Positions 49,301 through 61,300 of a DNA stretch of 64,000 bases are shown here, one piece after another. A program made the translations under genes and the position numbers. The stretch is from assembly GCA_021613375.1 (NCBI GenBank), contig CM038708.1, positions 25,853,518 to 25,917,517 of the forward strand, read 5' to 3'. Origin of the DNA: Megaleporinus macrocephalus (taxonomy: Eukaryota; Chordata; Actinopteri; Characiformes; Anostomidae). The notes beneath the pieces were generated by a model that did not search any database, had not been told where the DNA came from, and worked only from the letters and a program-made list of their open reading frames with translations. Numbering within the stretch: position 1 is the stretch's first letter; each line of letters starts with the position of its first letter.

Positions 49301-52300
49301 ACTACATTTATTATTAAGTTCTTATTCCTAAATCTTAAGAAATTAATTATTAAGTAACTGCAGTGAATTATTTAGTAACTAATATAGAAGTTATGCATTT
49401 ATGAAGGTGACGAATGGCAGTAAGGACTTGTATTCTGGCCCTTAAGCTTTAATTAGTTCAATGCTGTTAATAAAAAAAACACTTGAGACACAGAATGTTA
49501 ATAGAAACAGAATGCAATGATGTGCAAATTATTTAGACCCTCTATTTAATAGACAGTACTACAAAGACAACATATCAGATGTTAAAACTATATATAAAAC
49601 TATATATAAAATATATATTTTTATATATATAATTAAGTAATTTAACGTGTTTTACTAAAGTTGGGACAGGATCAACAACAAATTGTGGAGCAGCTCATAA
49701 CTCTCACAATTAGATTAATTGGCAACAGGTCACATGATTAGGTATAAACGGAGCATCCCAGAGAAGCTAAGTCTTTTAGTAGTAAAGATAAAGAGGGGGT
49801 CACCACTCTGTGAATGGAAAATGCTCTAATAGTTAAAGAATGTTTCTCATTATAGAATCGCTGTATTGCAGTATTGGATGGCCGTGATCCTCAGGCCCTT
49901 AGGCAATACTGAATTCTAATTCATTTTTATTTAACAGATATGATTCTGTAGTGAAAATCACCAGTGCGGCTTATGCAGAAACATTTCCCAACAGCCCTGT
50001 CTATAAACACTGTAATCGCCGCAGCCACAAATGTAGGTTAAACCTCTACCATGCAAAGAAGACAACAAAATCTGCTCGTTATCAGCGTACTGTTCAAAAG
50101 TAAGCGTTTGTGTTTTTACAGATGCATTGGTGCTCATAGCATGGGCACCATCAATGCTGAACGCTGTATACGAGTTCTGAAGCAACATATGCTGCCATTC
50201 ACAAGACATCAGGGGGCAGTTGTGGGCTGAAGGTTAGGGTTGCCTGTTCGATCCCCTGGGCCAATAGCACACAACTGAAGTGCCCTTGAGCAAGGCACCT
50301 AATACCCAATTGCTGCCCATTGCTCTGGGCAAGTGTGCTTGGTGTTTCACTGCAAGGATGGGTTAAATGTGGAGGTTGAATTCTGCTGTGTGCAAACACA
50401 AGTTCAGACAGTGGCTAATGCTTATTAATACTAATAATAATCTTTGTCAGGGAAGATTTTGCTTATATGAATTACATGTTTAACAACACATGATTTATTT
50501 ATTTATTTTTTTAAGTAACATTTCTCAGATTGAGTATTTTATATGTGGTCCTTGTTCTATTGTCAGTTAAACATAGGGTTTAAATGATATGCACATCTTT
50601 GAATTTTGTTTTTATTTACATTTTGCACAGCTTTGCAACTTTTTTGAAAACAGCACAGGGAAGGGCATCAGAACAGATTCATGCACACGTCAGTACTTGT
50701 AGTTATACATATACTTATACAAATACCAGACAATAAAGATTTTATGTGATTATATTCCGATCACAAATAAAGCAACTCACACACATCTTTTGTGGATACA
50801 GCTTAGAATCACAAGTACTCCATACTGGCTTCTTCTGGTTGTTCAGAATAATTTCCTTGTTTCTTCATAAAGAACTCTTTCTGTCCCCACAGGTGCCGTG
50901 TTTGGAGTGGATGAAGGAGGTTCTGCTGCTATCACCGTGACCCATTTAATAACTTCTGACCAGGACACTCTTGTGGAGGACCTGCAGCTCATTCTTATCT
51001 CTCCACCACAGTTTGGCTATATTGAGAACATCCTGCCCAGCCCAGGGTTTGAGAAGAGCAACATGGGCATCAGTATTGGTCAGTACTTCAATACTTGTTA
51101 TGTGTTATCCAGTGACTGGACAGAACTTAGTGTCTAGGTGGCTGAAATGGCTCCCTATTCTCTATATATTACAATAAAATAACTAATTCCAAGTAGTGGA
51201 TTAAATGTCTGATAGATAACTTTAGTCTATACAACACAGACTGGATTGTAAAACATACTTTGGTGACTTGTGTAGTGTGCTGTGCAGATGTTAGCTAGCC
51301 ATTTGAAATGATCTAATATGTTCTCGATTAAAATATAGGGATCTATTATGAGAGAATTTTACCAAACGTGTTATACACATGTAATATATTTTGTAATATA
51401 TTGCCAATCCATCCATACTATGGCTAAATCTGTTCCATCATTTGCCAACATTGTTGGCTTTCACGTTTCTGTCTCTCAGCCTCTTTTTCCTACAGGGATG
51501 TGCTGAATGGACACATAAACTATGTACAGTCCAAGCATCACAGAATTGAACCCACAGCTGACCAGTTCATGCTGTGTGTTTCTGATGGCAAACATCAGTC
51601 TTCTACGATCCCCTTCTACATCATCATCAATCCCACTAATGATGAAACTCCAGACTTTTTAGCCAGGAACTTTACTGTGAGTCAAAGAATGCTGCTGTAG
51701 GCACACAAAGGCATTATACATTTTGTGAAATGTTCAAAAATCCCACAAATAATATATTTGAAGATTCATTACACCAACTGTAATTGTATAGTATAATATG
51801 TAACCGTGGATGTTTGACCATGTAGTATGCATGAGAGTGCTGTTCCATGAAAAACATCCTATGACTTGTGTGTGTTTTACAGGTCAGAGAGGGAGATATG
51901 AAAGAATTGGATGCATCTATTATTAACGCTGTGGATCTGGATGTCCCCAGAGATCGTTTAACCTTTACTATCATTCAGCAGCCCCAGCATGGTGCCATCA
52001 TGGGTAGGCTTCATGGTAATGAAGTGGCCCATTATAAAAGATCCACCCAAAATCATGGAAGTGAAGTCCATGTACAAGACTTCACCATGGAAGAACTCAG
52101 AAATGGTACGGAATCGTGTTGTCGTGTTTACAATATTTGTAATATATCCCTGCATTCCCGTAAAACTGCAATAATCTGAAATCATTTATAAAAAAGGGTA
52201 GACAAATATTGCATGAATATTCTCTTTGAATGTTCATTCTACACACAATTATCTGATTGGTCCACTTGAGGAATGCATACAAGCAGTGTTACAAAACGCT

Positions 52301-55300
52301 CTTTAATATATTGCATGCAATTACACATTTGCACCAGAGAGGTCTCCAAATCCTCAAAACTTACACAATGCAGCTTTAACTTTAGTTATTTTAAGTTATT
52401 TTTTGTATTGTAAAGTCTAAAGTTTTTTTTTTGCAACTGGCTGTCAGGTATGGCTCTGATGTACATGCATGATGACTCAGAGAGTGAGCAGGATAGCTTC
52501 ATTATTCAACTTTCTGATGGGATGCACCAACTTCAGAGACACATGTCAGTGAAAGTTCTGCCCATCAATGATGAGGAGCCACGCATCACTCGGTATGATT
52601 GCACCATCACGTTAGCCATGCAAGAAAGTGGAGTTTCACTGGACCTAGTTTTTTGTCTATGAAAGTACAGACAGCATGATCCTGTAAGATGCAGTTTAGT
52701 TGTTGTTGGACAAAATATTCTGTAAATTGTTACATTTAATGTTGATAATAATCAAGTAATATCATCTTCGTTTTTGATAACCTGGTGCATTAGGCCAGTT
52801 TATGTATATATGGCCATATGGCTGTGAATTTGGCTTAGCCAGTCAGATTTAAGAACAAGGAACTATCCTTTTTATGACAGGTAGAATGAGCTGTGCTGAG
52901 TGTATTTGTATAACTGTGGTTTGTATGTGCTGCAGGAACACAGGGATTGAGGTGGAAGCTGGAGAAGCCAGATTAATCTCCAGTGCTGTGTTAAGCGCCT
53001 ATGATAATGACACGCCCTCCACTAACATCATCTATGTATTCAGCAGTGTTCCTACTTACGGCCTGCTTCAGATCAAGGTGACAAGTGACTAAAATGGATC
53101 TTTTTTAAGACTATTTGTGGCTTATACAGTTATTATCATGTGCATATTAACTACCAAGGTGCAAAATACTGGGGGTTTCTAGGGGGTCAGGGCCTTCTAA
53201 TTAACCTTTTGGACCCTCTGGCAGTGTCACAATTATGTTGTTATGCTGTCTGTTAGAGTAAACTAGACTCTTAAATACAAATTCAGTGTAATGTCATATT
53301 TAACAGTTTAGCAAATTGGTCCACCCAGTTGGTCCTTCATAGCCCAGTAGCTGTTACTGTGCCCAGGATTTTTGCTGAAAAACTTACAATAAGCTGCAGC
53401 AAATCTGCAAATCGGAACACTTCAGCGCAAGAATTTGGAGAAAAGTGTAACCTATAACTCAGTTCTTAAAACAAAGACAAATGGAGATGTGTAAGATCTC
53501 AGATAAAGTCTAAAAGACCCCATTGCTAAACTAGAAAATAGCATTTTTCAGTAAAATAACTTTTTCTTTTTAAAAAGAAGAAAGCCATAGATGTATCTAG
53601 ATTGACGGATGAACTGTAGATGATTCTATGATTCCATAAAGAATGAAAAAGCTGTAAAACATTGAAAATCAAATGATACAAAAGTAGCATAGGATGCCTT
53701 GCAATGCATTTAAGATGGTTAACATGTCTCAGGCAGATAACCACACAGGAAATCACTTTAAATAGATAATCACATCATATTATTTATCATATAATTACTT
53801 TTTTTCTGTACCCCAAAAAGTAAACAAACCAGTAAAACCAGTATTTTTAGGGGGGTCTAAAGTATAGTGCTTCAGCAGTAATCCAGCAGCAGTAATATCA
53901 GGTAATTCCAAACTTTCGAAGGCTGTGTGTTTATTGTGTACACACTCAAACTGTGTAATATAGCGTTCAACTTTAAGTAGCAATTTTGGATGTCACATAA
54001 ACTGGTTATGTGAAATGCCAGTGATTATATGTTATGACATCGTACAACCTTCCCTCTCAGGCAGGCCTGGACTGGGTGGATGTATCAGCTGGAATTAACT
54101 GTTCCCAGACAGATCTGGATATGAACCTGCTACGATATGTACACACAGCTCGTCTTGGACTTCAAACACAAGACATGTTTGTCTTCTATTTGTATGATGG
54201 CAGAAACCGTTCCCCTGCGCAACACTTCCACATCTCCCTGAAGGAGCTAGAGAAAGGTATCTGTGTACCAGTTTGGGACTACTTGATTAAATTGTATATA
54301 TAAATCTGTATAATCATTTTTTATGACAGTGTTATGTGCTTTGATAAAATGCTTTACCTGGCATGTTTGATGACAGGCAAATATATTAAAGCTTCATAAC
54401 TGCTGCCATCTTATCATTAGTACCAAACATGTTTGTTTGTTCTTTAGGAGACATAGCACTGTTTGTAAAGCCAGTGCGAGCTAGTCGTGGAGAGCATGTT
54501 GTGATCACCACTGATGTCTTGCTGGCTGTGGATGGTGCTGACAAGCCTGAAGAGCTGCTGTATGTCATCACTGTACCCCCAGCACATGGACACGTGGAGT
54601 ACATCAAACACACTGGCATTCCTATTGACTCTTTCAGCCAGCTGGATGTAGCGGCTAATCTAGTGTGCTACGTCCATGACAACAGAGCTACTTCACCCAG
54701 AGAGACCCTGCAGTAAGCAGACCATGAGTTTTACCTTGACTTTGTACTGTCTTTCTATGTTCTCCACTTATATTAGGTTAAATTAAATGTAATATATTAA
54801 AATACGAATTATCTGAGCAGCAGTTGCTTGGAAAACACTAACATTAGAATAAATACAGAATAAACATTAAAGGGTTCTTTACATGGAAAACTGAATTGTT
54901 CCTGTGTTTTGAAAGAAAAGAGAAAAGTATGATGCAGAATGTTAACATACAGTTCATGTATATGAAATAAATCTGTCAAAACAGTGGCTTTAGGTTAATT
55001 TATTTTTTAGGTTTAGTTTTATTGCACAGATAAACAGTTTAAAACTATTTTTTAGGTTTAAGCACCCATTTTCTATTTTATCAGCTCCACTTACCATATA
55101 GGTGCACTATTACAGACTGTAGACCATTTTCCCTTTCACCCTGTCCTGCAGTGGTCAGAACCCCCAAGAGCACTTATTATTATGGTGGTGGATGATTCTC
55201 AGCACAGCAGAGACACTGACATGGTGGTGGTGTGCTAGTGTGCGTTGTGCTGGTGTGAGTGGATCAGTCCCAGCAGTGCTGCTGGAGTATTTAAACACCT

Positions 55301-58300
55301 CAGTGTCACGGCTGGACTGAGAATAGTCCACTGACAAAAACTATCCAGACAACAGTGTCCTGTGGACTGTGTCCTCTGACCGCTGATGAAGGACTACACG
55401 ATGACCAACACAAACTGAGTAGATAACAGATAACGGATCTATTCTTTCTGACTTTACATCAACAACAAGGTGGCCCAACAAGGCAGGAACATCTAATAGA
55501 GTGGACAGTAAGTGGATACAATGTATTACTTATAGGGTAAGTGGAGCTGATGAAATGTACAATGAGAATATATACAAGTAGGTGTAGATAGGCCAGTCTG
55601 TGTATATTATTTGATTTATTATGCTTTTAATGACCTTCTTAACTGTTTCTAGGTTTGTCATCAGTAATGGAAAATCCACCCGTAACGGTACTCTGGAGAT
55701 CTTAGTTGAGATGACAGACAGGGTTCTGCCTACACTTGTGCAAAAAGCTGGTCTTCGGGTTCCTCAAGGTTCAACCATCACCATTAGCCCTGATAACCTT
55801 CGTCTGTCTGACCCAGACACCCCTCCCCATTCTCTAATCTTCAGGGTGGTCCAGCCACCACAGTATGGCCAACTGATTTTGAAGGGGATCCCTCTAACTG
55901 CAGGGAGTAACTTCAGCCAGCAGAATGTTCAGGATCTAGATGTTGCTTACAGACATTCTGGTGGAGCGTCTCAGATCGACCGCTTTATGTTCACTGCTGC
56001 CGATAGCACCAGCAGAGGCTTTCTGGTGGACGGGAAGGTACAGATAGAGCCAGCGTTCTTCACCATCCAGGTGCGCAGTTTTGCATGTTGAAATTTGCTA
56101 AATATTATTTGAATATTTCTTGAGCATTCGTTGAGTATTTGGCTAAAAGTATGGATAATCGTACATACTGCATGTTTGTGTTCAGATTGAAGCATTGGAT
56201 AGCTCCGCTCCTACAGTGATGGTGCTGGAGACTCTGTGGAAAGTGGAGCTTTTTAAAGATGGGCGTTATGGAATTTATATCTCGTCCAGAGATTTGAAGG
56301 CTCAGGACGCGAACTGTGCAGATGAAGACCTCACCTTCCACATTCTCAGAGTTCCTTACTTTGGTTACTTGGAGAACACCACCAATGGTAAGAAAGTTTT
56401 TATGGCCAAGTAAGAGTAATAAGTGTAAAATTCTTTATTGTTACTGTTGTGCAGAAACCTGTCTCTTTTAGACATTAATTACTAACAAACACCAGTAGAA
56501 AAGGTCTAGAAGATTATTTTTGCAAGGTTTCTTTCAGATAGTAACTAGGAATACACGTATATACATTTCTATGTACAGTGATGTGCAAAAGTCAGATATT
56601 ACTCTTGCTTATTTAATTTTCAGTCAAAACTTGAATTGAGTGCTTGAATGCTAGTCATTGGTGTCATAAAAAAAGAGAAAAACATGAATGGGTAACATAA
56701 CTTATTTATTATTGATTTATTGATATATGTGAAAATAAAAAAGTGTCCACCCTTTATTACAACTTTTTTAATTTTTTTTGGAAGAATAGCTGTATTATTA
56801 TTTTTCCTCACCTCTAAAGTTCATTCTCAGAGGCTGGTTTCTGCTTCTCACAATCCAAGTAGCCATAAACACATTAGAATATTGTGATGATTGGTCTCTG
56901 GGGTAATCTGTAGACTGTTCTGAAAACATGAGCAGCAGTTTTCCTTTTCTTAATAAAGGCTTCTAGACAGCTACACATCCTTCCTCATCTAGACTCATAG
57001 TGTTGAATTATCTTCTCACCGTGGACAGATGGATAGAAACACCTATGGATAGTTTTTTTGAACAGTCTGAAACACAAGTGGAGCCTGGTTTTCTCTTAAA
57101 AGTGAAAGCTTTACATACTGTTTATCTCCTGAAGAAAATTTTTGGTGGTCCTCTTGGTCTAGTATAGTTGTTACAAGTCAATTTTTCTCTAGAACTTTTA
57201 ATCATTTCTTAAACTCCAGTTTAGGAAACTTTTTCTCTTTTCATTGACTCTTCCATCCTACTGCAAGTGGTTATCCTTTAACTTATCATCTCAAAAATAT
57301 CTGAAAAATGCTATTTTGACTATACAGTAATGAATTAGCACTTTTTATATATATGCAGTTCTGCTTGTAATGCAGATTAATATTTTAGTGACTGACAAAA
57401 AAATGAGAATGCAGTCAGTTTAAAAAATTGGTTTACAGTCAAACAAGTTATGGACCTACACAATACCTCTCTTTTTATTTTATGCTACTTATACATGTAG
57501 TTAAAGAAATAAATGTCCACCCATCCTTTTACCAGGCTATAGTAGAATGTGCATACTCAAACAACCTTTTCTATCTGCAGGTGAGTTTATACGCCAGCGG
57601 TTCACTCAGAGGGATCTGAACAGGAGGAATATTCTCTATATTATTAACTGTGCCCTGGAGGCCTTGACTGACAGTCTGGAGTTTGCCGTCTCTGATCCTT
57701 TGGGCAACACTGGGCCATCTCACAAGTAATTTTGAGTCATGATAAGACATTTCTTAAACGTTTTTTATTATTTTTTATTGTATTGCTTGAAGGAGCAATT
57801 TATAAGACGATGAATTCAAACTCATACCAAATAATACGATGCAACACATCACCAGAATATACACAGTCCATGCTTCTCACTCTGCAGTTCAAAAAATGAA
57901 TTTAGCTTCAAACTTTATCCCCTTACTCCCCAAGAGCGTTACCAGTTAACTTTTGTTTTGCATCTATTTATATCACTTCTTTATATCACTTCTTTATATC
58001 ACATCTTTATATCACTTCTGTCGGTCTTTATAATGGACACTTTCCAAGAGCTTCTAAGTTTACTCTTCCATTCACTGGCTACCTGTCCTTAAACAATCTA
58101 ACCGGGAGCAGAACCTTCAACAAGATGAGTCAGTAATACCTCTGCATCCCCTCATATTGGACTGATGGCAGACTCATCATTACAGTGGCTCACTGTTGTG
58201 TCTTGAGGTACATGGCTGTATTAAGAGACTGGACGTGCTGGGGCTAGCTGGTTATCATGTTAACTTCAGTAGATATATCTGCAATGCGATGCAAATACAT

Positions 58301-61300
58301 CACTGACATACCATCAACACTGCTATCTCTTCACAAGTTGTTGATAATGTAAGTTAATTCTGGAATGTTTGAAACTACATATCTTGCATATTGTTCCTTT
58401 AAGGCAAATCGGATGAAAAAAAAAGAAACCGAATGCTGGCTTAGTCCTTCTACATATGTCTTTCTATAGGTTAGAGTTCAGCTGGGCCAGAATAGAGCTG
58501 ACTAAAACAGAGCATCGCGTCTGTGAAGGCCAGGGACCACTCTCGCTGACTATTCAAAGGAATGGAAATATGCAGGACTCTTCATATGTAACTGTCAAGG
58601 TGATTGAGGGCTCTGTTTTCACTGAACTGGAGGCTGTCTTATTTGTGCTGTTGATTTGTGGTGTTCTCATAGGTGTTACTTTTGACTGTTCATTGCCCTC
58701 TGGTGGATTTCAGTGAGCACTGCAGTTTGAATACAGTGATGAATGAATGAACTCTGAGCTTGCTGTAGTTATTTGACCGCATCTTCTGCACTCATCAGGT
58801 AAAGGAACTAACAGCATCTGCTGGAAAGGATTTCTCGCCTGCTCCCTCGACTTTGATTCAGTTTGATCCTGGTACTGTAATTCTCAATGTTCATCACGTC
58901 GACCTACAGATATTAAAAACACATTTAAAGGCAGAAAAGTTATTGAAGCTATTAGGACTTAAACACAAACGCTATACTCATAAACCCTTGATATGAATTG
59001 AAATGATTAGTTACTTTGATTTGATCTCATGTGGAGTATGAAATATTGCTCAGGATTCTCACATCACACAGTAAAACACTGCTGATTAGTTTGAGGGCCC
59101 GTTTTTATGATGCAGTCTTCTGCAATACTAACTCCTAAGACGAATACCCTCTTTAACTGTGTGTGTCCAGGCATGGCCAGTCGACTGTGGAAGGTGGAAC
59201 TGTTGCAGGACTCTCTGGAGGAAGCTGAGGAAATGTTTGAAGTGACCCTGGAATCTCCTGTTGGTGCCATACTGGGAGGAAACACCAAAGCCGTTGTTAC
59301 AATACTGGACACCAGAAACGGTCAGCCTGTTATGTAGACATATATAACATGATATTATTTAATAAAGAGCTTTGTCATGTGATTAGCCTTTAAATCCTTT
59401 GAATAAACACCTAAAATAAGATTCTTACACCTACATTTTTACTGATATATCATAATAAAACCTCAGAGGTGGGTAGTAACTAGTTACATTTACTCAAGTA
59501 TGAATGTTTTTGAAGCAGAATACTTTTACTGCAATACAAGTACTTTAGCATCTAAGGAAATCTATTTTTTACTCATTTACATTGTAGCCATTCATATTTA
59601 GTAACTAATTCTTTTTTGTGTGTAATTTTCTGTTTTGTTGTTAAAAGCTTTGTTGTCAGTGTGGTAAAGGGGACTCAGAAACAGAGGTGAGATCCATATG
59701 CAGGCTATTATTTGACAAAACAGGGGAAATGCAAAGAGTGAAGTCGAGGACACAGCAGTGGGTCGAAGCAGCAGTGAGAAGAGCTGGGCAGAGGGATCCC
59801 AGGGGCACAGACAGAGCAGAGGTCGAGAGAACGTAGCAAAGGGGTCGTTACCGGGGTTCAGTTCAAGATTTCCAGGTGGAGGTATCCTGTAAGGCCAGAG
59901 ACAAGAGAAGAATCCAAGAAGGCAGGCAGAGGTTCAAAATCAGAGGTTTGGCAGACTTAACTGAGATGCTTAGTACGCAGACGCGGGTGGACTGGCAATA
60001 CTTAGCCCAGATATGATGGAGTGAGGGGCTTAAAAAGGATGTGGGTGATGAGGGACAGGTGCAGTGTGCTCTAGGCTGATCAGTACTCATGGGGACTTAG
60101 ACCTCTGGTGGCAAGAAGCAGGACTGCTTACAGTCAATGGGCTAACATTTATTTTTTAATCAAAATAATACAAAGAATAGAAGAATCGATCCATACAAAC
60201 CTCAAATATTGGAGGTCTCACTGCAGTTCTCTACATTAGTCAGTATTAAGTAGTTTGTAGACCTGTTACTTTTGTGCTTTTACTCAAGTTGCTTTATATG
60301 TGGGTACATTTACTTTTAGGTGTCAAAACATTTACTTGAATATTGATTTAGGCTACTCTACCCACATCTTTAAAGCAACACAACAAATACATAAGCCATT
60401 CAGAATAACTGACATAACACAATATAAACATTTCTAAAGGCTTATTACAACAAGTAAAAACATCAAAACCAGCATTAATGACGACTGACTCTTCTTAGAA
60501 TAAGCCATTTGTTTTGTATGCTGAAATATAAGCTTGTTTAATTAATGTGCACAATGTGTTTCCTTCAATTTGGGGATAAAAGCTTTAAAATGTTCAAAGC
60601 TGACAATTCTTGCCTGACTCCACAGGAAAATGTGGTAAGCAAGTGTCTCAGAGGGGTACAAGTCTTCAGGGTAAGGAGGTCCCGTTGGGTCCATACCCCA
60701 GACATGGATCTATCCAGGTGGAGACTTTACCCATTGCACAGAAAGATGTGGCAGTCAGTGCCAGAGGTGACGATTTGCCTCCAATTGTTCCTCCTGTCTC
60801 TAAGAAAAGGCTGAGAACCAATGGCAATGGAAAGAAAGTGAGTAGTGGTCTTATAAAAAAATGCAGTGGTTACTTTTTTAAAGTTAATAAATGACTAATC
60901 ATATTCTTGCAAGTTTATGGTCATAATTATATGTATTGTGTAATGTTGTGCTTATTTTCAAACACAGGTTCGACCTTCTTCAGCCATTCGAAGTGGATCT
61001 GAGGTTGTTTACACTGTAAGCTGAACCTTTAACTATTGCTTTGCACAGCACCTACCTGTAATCAGCCAAGTGCTTTCCACTCCTCAGGGAACTGTACTGA
61101 ACAGCAGTGTTTCCCAACCCTGGTCATGCTTTTCTTGCTGTAATGCAGCCATTGTAACCCAATAATGAGCTGTTAATGAACTGATTTGCTGGATGTGTGT
61201 TGGAAGCAGGGAAAAACACTAAACATTATATAGCAGTGCAGTCAAGCCTGTGAAATCCAAAATGATGTATGTCTAAACCAGTGCTTCCATCTTCTTTGTG

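Larger units (their letters stand above)
49121..50892 (+). other. frem1: frem1 intron 16
   Basis: Mostly occupied by a degraded mariner/Tc1 element interrupted by a SINE (separate entries). Confidence 0.7.
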
